A stretch of 17,760 nucleotides of DNA. Source: CAYMST01 sp964393115 (GTDB lineage Bacteria; Bacteroidota; Bacteroidia; Cytophagales; Cyclobacteriaceae). Position 1 is the stretch's first letter. The number at the start of each line of letters is the position of its first letter. Shown in pieces: positions 7,427 to 14,849 of the stretch. Where the stretch lies: the NCBI GenBank assembly GCA_964393115.1, contig CAYMST010000081.1:1-17760 (forward strand), read 5' to 3'. Under the pieces are notes generated by a model, which was given only the letters and a program-made list of their open reading frames with translations, ran no database searches and was not told where the DNA came from. The position numbers and the translations under genes are program-made.

Positions 7427-7819
7427 TTAAACTCTTCTCCTTTTTGGAGGTCTACAACCATTATGCGGTAACGGTGTCACATCTTTAATTACCGTAACCT
7501 CTAACCCAGCATTCTGCAAAGTTCTGATTGCTGACTCTCTGCCGGCACCAGGGCCTTTTACAAATACCTCAACTTTTCTTAAGCCAAGATCATATGCTTT
7601 TTGAGCGCAGTCCTGTGACGATACTTGAGCCGCATATGGGGTATTCTTCTTTGAACCCTTGAAACCCATTTTTCCAGCAGAAGCCCAAGAGATTACCTGT
7701 CCCTGGTTGTTCGTAATTGATATGATAATATTATTAAAAGAAGCTCTAATGTGCACTTGACCACTAGCCTCCACATTTACAACTCTTTTTTTAGCCTTAT
7801 CTTTCTTCTTCTGTGCCAT
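7427..7819 (-). CDS. rpsK: 30S ribosomal protein S11
   Basis: S11 lies on the 30S platform near the mRNA exit channel. The 130-residue product has a lysine-rich N-terminus (MAQKKKDKAKKR), the HIRASFNNIIISITN core, the VKGPGAGRESAIR signature at about 88-100, and the conserved C-terminus DVTPLPHNGCRPPKRRRV. The length matches the family. It follows rpsM after 11 nt and precedes rpsD, the normal alpha-operon order. Confidence 0.98.
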   Translation of the reverse strand: MAQKKKDKAKKRVVNVEASGQVHIRASFNNIIISITNNQGQVISWASAGKMGFKGSKKNTPYAAQVSSQDCAQKAYDLGLRKVEVFVKGPGAGRESAIRTLQNAGLEVTVIKDVTPLPHNGCRPPKRRRV

Positions 7820-7830
7820 GTTATCAACTA

Positions 7831-8208
7831 CTATTTAGTGGCCTTTTTCTTATTTGCTATTGTTTTTCTCTTACCCTTTCTGGTTCTTGAGTTATTTTTA
7901 GTTCTCTGTCCCCTTAATGGTAACCCCTTACGATGACGCAGACCTCGGTAGCAACCGATATCCATCAATCGCTTAATGCTAAGTTGTACCTCAGATTTCA
8001 GTACACCCTCAACCTTGTACTGTTCACTGATAATAGACCGAATCTTACCTGATTCCTCTTCCGTCCAGTCACTTACTTTCTTATCTACATCAACTCCTGC
8101 CTCTTCAAGTATACTCTTCGCAGAACTCCTACCTATACCAAATATATAGGTTAAAGAAATCTCTCCCCTCTTATTATCAGGAATATCAACACCAGCGATC
8201 CTAGCCAT
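7831..8208 (-). CDS. rpsM: 30S ribosomal protein S13
   Basis: S13 is a head protein of the small subunit that bridges to L5 and touches P-site tRNA through its tail. The 125-residue product begins MARIAGVDIPDNKRGEISL, has the helix-hairpin-helix-like IFGIGRSSAKSIL segment, the GLRHRKGLPLRGQRTKNNSR signature at about 94-113, and a very basic C-terminal tail (GKRKTIANKKKATK). The start is 2 nt after the rpmJ stop. Confidence 0.98.
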   Translation of the reverse strand: MARIAGVDIPDNKRGEISLTYIFGIGRSSAKSILEEAGVDVDKKVSDWTEEESGKIRSIISEQYKVEGVLKSEVQLSIKRLMDIGCYRGLRHRKGLPLRGQRTKNNSRTRKGKRKTIANKKKATK

Positions 8209-8210
8209 TT

Positions 8211-8327
8211 TTAACCTTGTCTTTGTTTAAATTTCGGATTCTTTTTGTTAATCACGTAGACTTTACCTTTTCTACGCACAACCTTACAGTCAGAGCTTCT
8301 TTTTTTTACAGATGCCTTAACTTTCAT
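8211..8327 (-). CDS. rpmJ: 50S ribosomal protein L36 (zinc-ligand-poor form)
   Basis: This 38-residue gene encodes MKVKASVKKR, followed by a basic core, and ends in NPKFKQRQG, as in L36. Zinc-binding L36 uses Cys11, Cys14, Cys27 and His33 (E. coli numbering). Here only Cys14 remains; the others are Ser11, Asn27 and Phe33, so it cannot form the zinc ribbon. That pattern is usual in Bacteroidota. It sits between infA (8 nt) and rpsM (2 nt), the standard place. Confidence 0.96.
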   Translation of the reverse strand: MKVKASVKKRSSDCKVVRRKGKVYVINKKNPKFKQRQG

Positions 8328-8335
8328 TTGATTTA

Positions 8336-8554
8336 CTATTTATATCTATAAACTATTCTACCCTTAGTTAAATCATAAGGCGACATTTCAAGCTTAACCT
8401 TATCACCTGGTAGAATTTTAATGTAATGCATTCTCATCTTTCCAGAAATGTGAGCTATTATCTGATGTCCATTTTGTAACTCCACTCTGAACATAGCATT
8501 AGATAATGCCTCCACAATTCGACCGTCTTGTTCAATTGACTTCTGCTTTGCCAT
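8336..8554 (-). CDS. infA: Translation initiation factor IF-1
   Basis: IF-1 is a single OB-fold protein that binds the 30S A site during initiation. The 72-residue product (MAKQKSIEQDGRIVEAL, then RVELQNGHQIIAHISGKMR and DLTKGRIVYRYK) matches the family in length and all landmarks. The ATG at 8552-8554 leaves 1 nt after the secY stop; an in-frame alternative three codons upstream would overlap secY and lacks support. In many bacteria adk and/or map separate secY from infA; here nothing does. Confidence 0.97.
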   Translation of the reverse strand: MAKQKSIEQDGRIVEALSNAMFRVELQNGHQIIAHISGKMRMHYIKILPGDKVKLEMSPYDLTKGRIVYRYK

Positions 8555-8555
8555 A

Positions 8556-9875
8556 TTAAGCAACCGCTACGTTTTGAGATCTTCCCTTAACCTTTCCAGA
8601 CTTCATCATACCCTCATAATGTCTCATTAAAAGGTATCCCTCTATTTGCTGTAACGTATCCAGAATTACACCAACCATAATCAGCAAGGAAGTACCGCCG
8701 TAAAATTGAGAAAACTCTCTGCCAACTCCTGCCATTGACGCGAAAGCTGGCATGATAGCTATGAGGGCCAAAAATAACGAGCCTGGCAAAGTAATTTTCG
8801 ACAATACATTATCGATAAAATTGGCTGTGTCGGCACCAGGCTTTACACCAGGAACGAAACCTCCACCTCTTTTAAGATCATCAGCTATTTGATTCGGATT
8901 TATAGTAATCGCAGTATAGAAGAAAGTGAAAATCACAATCAAAACCGCAAACAACACGTTGTACTGCCATGACTGAAAATTACTAAAGGTTGTACCAATG
9001 TAGGAAGCCACGTCACTTGAATCAGACCAAAAACCTGCTATCATCGCTGGCAAGAACATAAGCGATTGAGCAAAGATAATAGGCATCACTCCTGGGGCAT
9101 TCACCTTAAGAGGTACATACTGTCGTTGACCACTGTACATTTTATTGCCTACCACTTGTTTAGCATACTGAACTGGAATTCTACGTACTGCTTGAGTAAG
9201 TAAAATCACTAAAACAACTACAAAAAACAATGCCACGAATTCAATAATTGTTAATAACGCTTGTCCTATTCCGTTTGCTACTATTTCTCCTAATATGCTT
9301 CCTGGAAATCTGGATATGATACCGATCATAATCAACATCGAGATTCCATTCCCTATACCCTTTTCAGTAATTCTCTCTCCTAACCACATACAAAACATGG
9401 TACCAGAAGTCAAAATAATTACAGAAGTAACCGTAAATAACAATTTATTTTGGGCAACAATTGCCTCTGCGGGAATTGTACCCGCGAGATAAGCGCTACC
9501 CTGAGCCAAGGTAATCGCTATAGTTAGAACCCGCGTTATCTGATTAATCTTCTTTCGACCACTATCTCCCTCCTTTTGAAGCCTTTGAAAATAAGGTACA
9601 GCTACTGTAAGTAACTGAACAACAATTGATGCAGAGATATACGGCATAATGCCAAGACCGAAAATAGACGCATTACTAAATGCACCTCCTAAAAAAGCAT
9701 CTATCAGTCCAAAAATACCTTGAGACTCCCCTGACAATTTCGTTGGATCTATACCAGGTAAGACAACAAATGATCCTAATCTAAATATAATGAGAAAACC
9801 AACCGTATTTAAAATACGTGTCCTCAATTCCTCAATTGCAAAAATGTTCTTAAGAGTCTCAATAAATTTTTTCAT
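8556..9875 (-). CDS. secY: Preprotein translocase channel subunit SecY
   Basis: SecY forms the protein-conducting channel of the inner membrane with SecE and SecG. The 439-residue product has about ten hydrophobic segments, the first at about 21-40. The plug and signature region lies at about 53-85 (GIFGLIDAFLGGAF, then SIFGLGIMPYISASI). The second signature is near GERITEKGIGNGIS (about 166-179), and the cytoplasmic loop RRIPVQYAK at about 231-239 is where ribosome and SecA dock. The C-terminal loop includes the NPNQIADDLKRGGGFVPG segment. It follows rplO after 2 nt, as in most spc operons. Confidence 0.98.
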   Translation of the reverse strand: MKKFIETLKNIFAIEELRTRILNTVGFLIIFRLGSFVVLPGIDPTKLSGESQGIFGLIDAFLGGAFSNASIFGLGIMPYISASIVVQLLTVAVPYFQRLQKEGDSGRKKINQITRVLTIAITLAQGSAYLAGTIPAEAIVAQNKLLFTVTSVIILTSGTMFCMWLGERITEKGIGNGISMLIMIGIISRFPGSILGEIVANGIGQALLTIIEFVALFFVVVLVILLTQAVRRIPVQYAKQVVGNKMYSGQRQYVPLKVNAPGVMPIIFAQSLMFLPAMIAGFWSDSSDVASYIGTTFSNFQSWQYNVLFAVLIVIFTFFYTAITINPNQIADDLKRGGGFVPGVKPGADTANFIDNVLSKITLPGSLFLALIAIMPAFASMAGVGREFSQFYGGTSLLIMVGVILDTLQQIEGYLLMRHYEGMMKSGKVKGRSQNVAVA

Positions 9876-9877
9876 GA

Positions 9878-10324
9878 TTATAGAATGCTTACACTCCCAC
9901 CTAATTTCTCTAATGCTCCTTTTGCAGAGGCCGAAAAAGCATGCGCAGTTACATCAACCTTGGTCTTAAGTTCTCCGTTTCCTAAAACCTTAACTTTATC
10001 ATTCCTTTGTGCAAAACCATGCTCGATAAGGAATGAAACATCGATACTGGTCACACTATATTTCTCTACAAGAGCCTCAATATCACCAAGATTAAGTGGT
10101 TTGTACTCCACTCTATTCCTATTTTTGAATCCAAACTTAGGAACCCGTCGTTGTAAAGGCATTTGACCTCCCTCGAAACCAATTTTCTTTGAATATCCGG
10201 ATCTCGACTTAGCTCCCTTGTGACCTCTTGTACTCGTGCCACCTTTTCCAGAACCCTGTCCCCTTCCGATTCTTTTACCCTTCTTTACCGAACCCTCGGC
10301 AGGCTTTAGATTATGAAGTTCCAT
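9878..10324 (-). CDS. rplO: 50S ribosomal protein L15
   Basis: L15 is a late-assembly large-subunit protein. The start at 10322-10324 gives MELHNLKPAEGS, the canonical N-terminus; a frame extension of six codons upstream would run back into rpmD. The glycine- and arginine-rich KRIGRGQGSGKGGTSTRGHK segment (about 23-42), the GFEGGQMPLQRRVPKFGF signature and the C-terminal SASAKGALEKLGG motif are all present in 148 residues. Its ATG is 1 nt past the rpmD stop (TGAGATG), so the genes are probably translationally coupled. Confidence 0.97.
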   Translation of the reverse strand: MELHNLKPAEGSVKKGKRIGRGQGSGKGGTSTRGHKGAKSRSGYSKKIGFEGGQMPLQRRVPKFGFKNRNRVEYKPLNLGDIEALVEKYSVTSIDVSFLIEHGFAQRNDKVKVLGNGELKTKVDVTAHAFSASAKGALEKLGGSVSIL

Positions 10325-10325
10325 C

Positions 10326-10505
10326 TCAAATCTCTTTAACAACTACTAGGTGACTTACCTTATTAATCATACCCTCTATTTGAGGATTTAATTCCTTTTC
10401 TACAGTCTGATTCATTTTTTTCAGACCTAACGCCTTCATGGTCAATTTTTGATCAGATGGCCTCTTTATAATACTTTTAACTTGTGTAATCTGTACCCTA
10501 GCCAT
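10326..10505 (-). CDS. rpmD: 50S ribosomal protein L30
   Basis: This short gene encodes 59 residues beginning MARVQITQVKSIIKRPSDQK, with the L30 core motif LTMKALGLKKMNQTV and the ending KVSHLVVVKEI. L30 binds the 23S/5S region of the large subunit and is found mainly in bacteria with this spc order. Length matches the family (about 60). It sits between rpsE (4 nt) and rplO (1 nt), its standard position, and ends with TGA. Confidence 0.95.
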   Translation of the reverse strand: MARVQITQVKSIIKRPSDQKLTMKALGLKKMNQTVEKELNPQIEGMINKVSHLVVVKEI

Positions 10506-10509
10506 TTAT

Positions 10510-11028
10510 TTAACCATTAAATACTTGATCCAACGTAATACCCCTTTGTTGAGCAATAGTAAAAGGATCTCTCATTTTATTCAAAGCTTCAAAAGTAGCT
10601 TTAACCACATTATGCGGATTCGAAGAACCTTTTGATTTAGCAAGAACGTCGTGTACGCCTGCACTTTCCAAAACGGCTCTAGTCGCACCACCAGCTATTA
10701 CACCGGTACCAGCAGCTGCAGGTTTTAACAAAACATGTCCACCACCATATCTACCTTCACTTTCGTGAGGAACAGTACCTTTTAATATCGGAACTTTAAC
10801 CAAATTCTTCTTTGCGTCGTCTATACCTTTGGTTATCGCATCAGTAACCTCGTTGGCCTTACCTAGTCCATAACCTACAACACCGTTTCCATCTCCAACT
10901 ACCACTATGGCTGAGAAACTAAATCTACGACCACCCTTAACAACCTTGGCTACTCTTTTTATGGCAACCACGTTCTCCTTGAGTTCGATTTCGCTCGCCT
11001 TAACCGTTTTAACGTTTACCTTAGACAT
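10510..11028 (-). CDS. rpsE: 30S ribosomal protein S5
   Basis: S5 lies at the mRNA entry side and helps decoding accuracy. I chose the start MSKVNVKTVKASEIEL at 11026-11028; a possible start three codons upstream directly abuts the rplR stop and is less like the family. The S5 RNA-binding signature GGRRFSFSAIVVVGDGNGVV lies at about 32-51. The C-terminal domain has KGTVPHE, AAAGTGVIAGG and SNPHNVVKATFEAL. The length is 172 residues, as expected. Confidence 0.97.
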   Translation of the reverse strand: MSKVNVKTVKASEIELKENVVAIKRVAKVVKGGRRFSFSAIVVVGDGNGVVGYGLGKANEVTDAITKGIDDAKKNLVKVPILKGTVPHESEGRYGGGHVLLKPAAAGTGVIAGGATRAVLESAGVHDVLAKSKGSSNPHNVVKATFEALNKMRDPFTIAQQRGITLDQVFNG

Positions 11029-11037
11029 CTGCAACAA

Positions 11038-11391
11038 TTAAAAAACTAAACCACCTTCACGTGCTCCTTCAGCTAAAGCTTTCACTTTGCCATGATAAGG
11101 ATATCCACCTCTATCAAAGATGACAGTTTCAACTCCCTGTTCCTTTGCTTTTTGTGCCAGTTTCAACCCTACTTCTTTAGCAATCGCTATATTAATGACA
11201 CCTTTATTTTCTCCCAGATCCTTGGATGAACTCTGAACAACAGTATGTCCCTCATCATCATTGATAATCTGAGCATATATACCTCTATTACTTTTAAAGA
11301 CAGATAACCTCGGTCTTTCGTTGGAACCCGATATTTTATTACGAATTCCTCTTCTAATTCTTAATCTTCGACTCTGCTTAGTAATTGCCAT
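11038..11391 (-). CDS. rplR: 50S ribosomal protein L18
   Basis: L18 binds 5S rRNA with L5. The 117-residue product has the basic N-terminus (SRRLRIRRGIRNKISGSNER), then RPRLSVFKSNRGIYAQIINDD and the C-terminal FDRGGYPYHGKVKALAEGAREGGLVF region typical of the family. The ATG starts 7 nt after rplF and the gene runs into rpsE. Confidence 0.97.
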   Translation of the reverse strand: MAITKQSRRLRIRRGIRNKISGSNERPRLSVFKSNRGIYAQIINDDEGHTVVQSSSKDLGENKGVINIAIAKEVGLKLAQKAKEQGVETVIFDRGGYPYHGKVKALAEGAREGGLVF

Positions 11392-11398
11392 CTATTTA

Positions 11399-11950
11399 TT
11401 ATTTAGCTGCCGTTTTACCAGCTTTTCTACGAATCTGCTCACCAACAAACTTAACACCCTTACCTTTATAAGGCTCGATCTTTCTCAGCGACCTTAACTT
11501 GGCAGCTACCGCACCGATAAGCTCTTTGTCGCAACTCTCTAGTGTCACTATTGGGTTCTTTCCTTTCTCAGTTACTGCACTTGCCTTAACCTCAGCAGGA
11601 ACTTGTAAATAAATACTATGAGAATATCCCAAGTTTAATTCGAGAACATCACCCTTCGCAACGGCTTTGTAACCAACTCCAACCAGTTCGAGATCCTTCT
11701 TATAACCACTGGTAACACCAGTGACCATATTATTTATCAACGACCTGTACAACCCGTGCAGTGCCTTCTGTTGTTTGTCCTCTGACCCCCTTTTAACTAC
11801 AATTGAAGCCTCTTCTACCTCAACATTTATTTTACCAGTGACCGTTTGTGTTAATTCACCTTTCGGCCCTTTCACGCTAACATCACTACCATCAACCTTA
11901 ACTGTAACTCCAGCAGGTATATCTATAGGTTTATTTCCAATTCTAGACAT
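11399..11950 (-). CDS. rplF: 50S ribosomal protein L6
   Basis: L6 lies at the base of the L7/L12 stalk near the factor-binding site. The 183-residue product has two related domains. It begins MSRIGNKPIDIPAGV, has VKGPKGELTQ in the first domain and LELNLGYSHSIYLQVPAEV in the second, and ends with the conserved KIEPYKGKGVKFVGEQIRRK segment plus a short AGKTAAK tail. It follows rpsH after 9 nt. Confidence 0.98.
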   Translation of the reverse strand: MSRIGNKPIDIPAGVTVKVDGSDVSVKGPKGELTQTVTGKINVEVEEASIVVKRGSEDKQQKALHGLYRSLINNMVTGVTSGYKKDLELVGVGYKAVAKGDVLELNLGYSHSIYLQVPAEVKASAVTEKGKNPIVTLESCDKELIGAVAAKLRSLRKIEPYKGKGVKFVGEQIRRKAGKTAAK

Positions 11951-11959
11951 TACTTAAGA

Positions 11960-12355
11960 TTAATATACTTGACACAAAACTTCACCACCGACATTAAGCT
12001 TACGAGCCTCTTTGTCAGTGATAACCCCCTTAGAGGTAGAAAGAATAGAAATACCTAAGCCATTAATAACCCGTGGTGCTTCTTGAGCACTACTATATTT
12101 ACGTAAGCCGGGCTTGCTTACTCGTTGTAACTTTTCGATTGCAGACTTCTTGGTAGTCGGATTGTATTTTAAGGCTATTTTAATAATGCCTTGAACCCCC
12201 TCATCCACGAATTTATAATTCTGGATATACCCTTTCTCAAATAATACCCTAGTAATCTCTTTCTTGAGATTCGATGAAGGTACATCTACAATCCTGTGAT
12301 TCGCCTTGATAGCGTTTCTTAACCTTGTTAAATAATCAGCAATTGGATCTGTCAT
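11960..12355 (-). CDS. rpsH: 30S ribosomal protein S8
   Basis: S8 binds the central domain of 16S rRNA; in E. coli it also represses the spc operon. The 131-residue product starts MTDPIADYLTRLRNAIKANH and has the C-terminal signature GLGISILSTSKGVITDKEAR and the ending GGEVLCQVY. It is the first gene after the only sizeable gap in the ribosomal cluster. That 66-nt gap carries a promoter-like sequence and a hairpin, so rpsH and downstream genes may be partly transcribed apart from the upstream ones. Confidence 0.98.
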   Translation of the reverse strand: MTDPIADYLTRLRNAIKANHRIVDVPSSNLKKEITRVLFEKGYIQNYKFVDEGVQGIIKIALKYNPTTKKSAIEKLQRVSKPGLRKYSSAQEAPRVINGLGISILSTSKGVITDKEARKLNVGGEVLCQVY

Positions 12356-12369
12356 CGTATAAAAATTTT

Positions 12370-12387
12370 ACCCCGCAAAAGCGGGGT
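12370..12387 (-). other. GC-rich hairpin in the rpsH leader
   Basis: A perfect 7-bp inverted repeat, ACCCCGC and GCGGGGT, encloses a 4-nt loop (TTTT on the minus strand). It lies 14 nt upstream of the rpsH start codon. The stem follows directly on the -7 element at 12389-12396, so a transcript from that promoter would begin at or in the stem. On the minus strand it is followed by AAAATTTTTA, so it might instead act as a weak terminator or attenuator for transcripts arriving from rpsN. Which role applies cannot be decided from sequence. Confidence 0.6.
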
Positions 12388-12388
12388 G

Positions 12389-12419
12389 CAAAAGTAACAA
12401 AAAAAAATTCTTATCCAAA
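12389..12419 (-). promoter_or_regulatory. Bacteroidota-type promoter between rpsN and rpsH
   Basis: On the minus strand TTTG (12416-12419) is followed by 19 nt and then TACTTTTG (12389-12396). This matches the Bacteroidota primary sigma consensus TTTG-N19-21-TAnnTTTG exactly in both boxes and spacing. It lies in the only large gap of the ribosomal cluster and points at rpsH. The predicted transcription start is within a few bases of 12385. Experimental start-site data would be needed to prove it. Confidence 0.75.
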
Positions 12420-12421
12420 AG

Positions 12422-12691
12422 CTACCAACTCGCTTTGGTAACTCCTGGTATTTTACCAGCGGAAGCCATCTCACGAAACGTAACTCTACTTATTCCAAAA
12501 CGTCTCATATAACCCTTAGGTCTACCCGTAATTTTACATCTATTATGCAAACGAACCTTAGAAGAGTTTCTAGGCAGTTTATCCAAACCAATCCAGTCCT
12601 CATTTTCCTTTAATTCGGCTCTTTTCTTTTCATATCGAGCTACTAGTCTCTCTCTCTTTCGCTCTCTTGCTTTAATCGCTTCTCTTGCCAT
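12422..12691 (-). CDS. rpsN: 30S ribosomal protein S14 (long, zinc-free form)
   Basis: S14 is a late-assembling protein of the 30S head. At 89 residues it is the long form, with the N-terminal helix MAREAIKARERKRERLVARY and the C-terminal signature NRCKITGRPKGYMRRFGISR at about 50-69. It has one cysteine only and lacks the CxxC-x12-CxxC zinc ribbon of the short (61-residue) form. It follows rplE after 2 nt and is the last gene before the internal promoter and hairpin. Confidence 0.97.
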   Translation of the reverse strand: MAREAIKARERKRERLVARYEKKRAELKENEDWIGLDKLPRNSSKVRLHNRCKITGRPKGYMRRFGISRVTFREMASAGKIPGVTKASW

Positions 12692-12693
12692 AA

Positions 12694-13248
12694 TTATTTC
12701 TTAGATGATGCAAAAGGCATTCCGAAAGCCTTTAAAAGTTCGTAACTCTCTTCGTCAGTAGTCGCCGTAGTAACTATAGTGATATCCATTCCTGATATCT
12801 TATTCACCTTATCTATACTTATTTCAGGAAATATTATTTGTTCCTTTACGCCTAAGGTATAATTACCTCTACCGTCAAATCCCTTATCCTTAACACCTCT
12901 AAAATCTCTTACCCTAGGTAAAGCAACCGCCATAAGCCTATCCAGAAATTCGTACATAGTATCACCTCTAAGGGTCACACGCGCACCAATAGGCATTCCT
13001 TCACGAAGTTTAAAATTAGAGATAGAGTTCTTTGCTTTTGTGGGCACCGCTTTTTGACCCGATATAGTGGTTAATTCTTGAACTCCTATATCAACCAATT
13101 TCTTATCTGCAACTGCCGCCCCTATACCCTTATTTATAGATATCTTAGTTATTTTCGGCACCTGCATTACAGACTTATATTGAAATCGCTCCTTAAGACC
13201 AGCAACAATTTCCTTTGTATATTTTTCCTTTAATCTTGGAACCGCCAT
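12694..13248 (-). CDS. rplE: 50S ribosomal protein L5
   Basis: L5 binds 5S rRNA and contacts S13 and P-site tRNA across the subunit interface. The 184-residue product begins MAVPRLKEKYTKEIV, has the signature VPKITKISINKGIG at about 30-43, the GARVTLRGDTMYEFLDRL segment and the C-terminal KVNKISGMDITIVTTATTDE motif. Length is within the family range. It lies 1 nt after rplX. Confidence 0.98.
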   Translation of the reverse strand: MAVPRLKEKYTKEIVAGLKERFQYKSVMQVPKITKISINKGIGAAVADKKLVDIGVQELTTISGQKAVPTKAKNSISNFKLREGMPIGARVTLRGDTMYEFLDRLMAVALPRVRDFRGVKDKGFDGRGNYTLGVKEQIIFPEISIDKVNKISGMDITIVTTATTDEESYELLKAFGMPFASSKK

Positions 13249-13249
13249 C

Positions 13250-13576
13250 TTAAATCAATTCACCTGTTTTCTTAGAATATCTCTGAAGCTTACCTTCCTC
13301 ATTTAGCTTTCTTCCAACTCTTGTTGTATCACCACTTTTGGGATCTACCAAAGCCACGTTACTAATGTCAACAGACGCCTCAGTTTTCTCAATACCACCC
13401 TGTGGATTTGAAGCAGAAGGCTTTATATGCTTCGTTACGATATTCGCTCCTTCCACTACAACACGACCCTTAGCCGGTAATACCTCAAGGACCTTACCCG
13501 ATTTACCTTTATCGTTACCGGAAATTACCTTGACGGTATCCCCTTTTTTTATTTTAAGTTTTGCCTGCTTGCTCAT
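13250..13576 (-). CDS. rplX: 50S ribosomal protein L24
   Basis: L24 starts large-subunit assembly and lies near the exit tunnel. The 108-residue product carries an N-terminal KOW motif (KKGDTVKVISGNDKGKSGKV, about 10-29), then EGANIVTKHIKPSASNPQGG and the DISNVALVDPKSG strand, all in family order. It follows rplN after 2 nt. Confidence 0.97.
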   Translation of the reverse strand: MSKQAKLKIKKGDTVKVISGNDKGKSGKVLEVLPAKGRVVVEGANIVTKHIKPSASNPQGGIEKTEASVDISNVALVDPKSGDTTRVGRKLNEEGKLQRYSKKTGELI

Positions 13577-13578
13577 AA

Positions 13579-13947
13579 CTAAAGAACTTCTGGTGCCAAT
13601 GAAACAATTTTCATGAACTGTTTCTCTCTTAACTCTCTCGCAACCGGACCGAAAATACGCGTACCCCTTGGCTCGTCTTGATTATTTAATAATACCGCAG
13701 CATTATCCTCAAAACGTATATACGAACCATCCTTTCTTCGTATCTCTTTCTTTGTGCGCACTACTACGGCTTTTGATACCGTTCCTTTCTTCAAACTACT
13801 AGAAGAAACCGCTGATTTTACCGATACAACAATCTTATCACCGATAGAGGCATATTTCTTTTTAGTGCCACCAAGTACTCTTATACACAATACTTCTTTA
13901 GCACCACTATTATCTGCAACACTTAATCTAGACTCCTGTTGTACCAT
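13579..13947 (-). CDS. rplN: 50S ribosomal protein L14
   Basis: L14 forms an intersubunit bridge and is the binding site of the silencing factor RsfS. The 122-residue product begins MVQQESRLSVADNSGAKEV, has the GDKIVVSVKSA and KAVVVRTKKEIRRKDGSYIR segments (signature at about 60-80), then FGPVARELRE and the LAPEVL ending. Length is exactly the usual 122. Its ATG overlaps the rpsQ stop by 1 nt (TAATG), which favours translational coupling. Confidence 0.98.
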   Translation of the reverse strand: MVQQESRLSVADNSGAKEVLCIRVLGGTKKKYASIGDKIVVSVKSAVSSSSLKKGTVSKAVVVRTKKEIRRKDGSYIRFEDNAAVLLNNQDEPRGTRIFGPVARELREKQFMKIVSLAPEVL

Positions 13948-14201
13948 TACTTAGCTCTTTCTATAACTTCAACTAACCTCCATCTCTTTGACTTACTCAA
14001 AGGTCTGGTTTCCATTATTTTTACCGTATCTCCTACTCCGCAAGTATTTTCCTCATCATGAGCTGCCAACTTCTTAGTTTTGGCAATAAACTTACCATAG
14101 ATAGGGTGCTTAAACTTTCTGACGACCTCTACAGTAATCGTCTTATTCATTTTATCGCTTACTACTCTCCCTACTCTTTCCTTTCTTAGATTTCTATCCA
14201 T
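13947..14201 (-). CDS. rpsQ: 30S ribosomal protein S17
   Basis: S17 is a primary OB-fold rRNA-binding protein of the 30S body. The 84-residue product has RKERVGRVVSDKMNKTITVE, the FKHPIYGKFIAKTKKLAAHD segment and the family signature GDTVKIMETRPLSKSKRWRL at about 57-76. It starts 13 nt after rpmC and its TAA overlaps the rplN start. Confidence 0.98.
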   Translation of the reverse strand: MDRNLRKERVGRVVSDKMNKTITVEVVRKFKHPIYGKFIAKTKKLAAHDEENTCGVGDTVKIMETRPLSKSKRWRLVEVIERAK

Positions 14202-14214
14202 GATACAACTAGGT

Positions 14215-14412
14215 TTAAGACGCTTGCTTTTCCTTTACACCAATTTCAGTTAAAATTCTGGCCACTAATCTTCTAGACTCTCTAATCTTCATTGGATTTT
14301 CTATTGGAGTAACAGCGTGAGCAAACTTTAATTTCTTCAAAGCTTCTCTTTCCTCGATCAATTTCGCTCTCAACTCATCAAGCGACAACCCTACTAATTC
14401 CTTGTATTCCAT
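14215..14412 (-). CDS. rpmC: 50S ribosomal protein L29
   Basis: L29 is a small helical protein at the exit tunnel, near the docking site of trigger factor and SRP. I chose the start MEYKELVGLSLDELRAKL at 14410-14412, 1 nt after the rplP stop. A longer frame reaches 20 codons into rplP but has no family support. The 65-residue product contains the signature KFAHAVTPIENPMKIRESRR at about 35-54. Confidence 0.96.
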   Translation of the reverse strand: MEYKELVGLSLDELRAKLIEEREALKKLKFAHAVTPIENPMKIRESRRLVARILTEIGVKEKQAS

Positions 14413-14413
14413 T

Positions 14414-14830
14414 TTACTCGAAATCTCTTCTGACAACAAACTTCGTTCTAATTGGGAGCTTCTGTGCAGCAAGTCTTAAAGACTCTTGCGCCAAATCTAG
14501 AGGAACACCCCCTGATTCGAAAAGTATGGTCCCAGGTTTAACAGTAGCTACCCAATATTCTGGAGCACCTTTACCCTTACCCATACGCACTTCAGCAGGC
14601 TTCTTAGTTACTGGCTTATCAGGAAAAATCCTAATCCAAACCTGTCCCTCTCTCTTCATGGCACGTGTCATAGCAATACGAGCAGCCTCAATTTGCCGAC
14701 TGGTTATCCAACCTGGTTCCAGTGCCTTAATAGCAAAATCTCCGAACGAAATTGTATGACCTCGTTGAGCGAGACCTTTAACCCTACCCTTCTGTCTTTT
14801 CCTGAATTTAGTTCTTTTTGGCTGTAACAT
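14414..14830 (-). CDS. rplP: 50S ribosomal protein L16
   Basis: L16 lies near the peptidyl transferase center and the A-site tRNA elbow. The 138-residue product begins MLQPKRTKFRKRQKGR and has the GHTISFGDFAIKALEPGWIT segment and the signature AEVRMGKGKGAPEYWVA at about 77-93. The arginine of VRMGKGKG corresponds to Arg81, which is hydroxylated in E. coli. It starts 19 nt after rpsC. Confidence 0.98.
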   Translation of the reverse strand: MLQPKRTKFRKRQKGRVKGLAQRGHTISFGDFAIKALEPGWITSRQIEAARIAMTRAMKREGQVWIRIFPDKPVTKKPAEVRMGKGKGAPEYWVATVKPGTILFESGGVPLDLAQESLRLAAQKLPIRTKFVVRRDFE

Positions 14831-14849
14831 ATGCTACTACACTTTTAAC

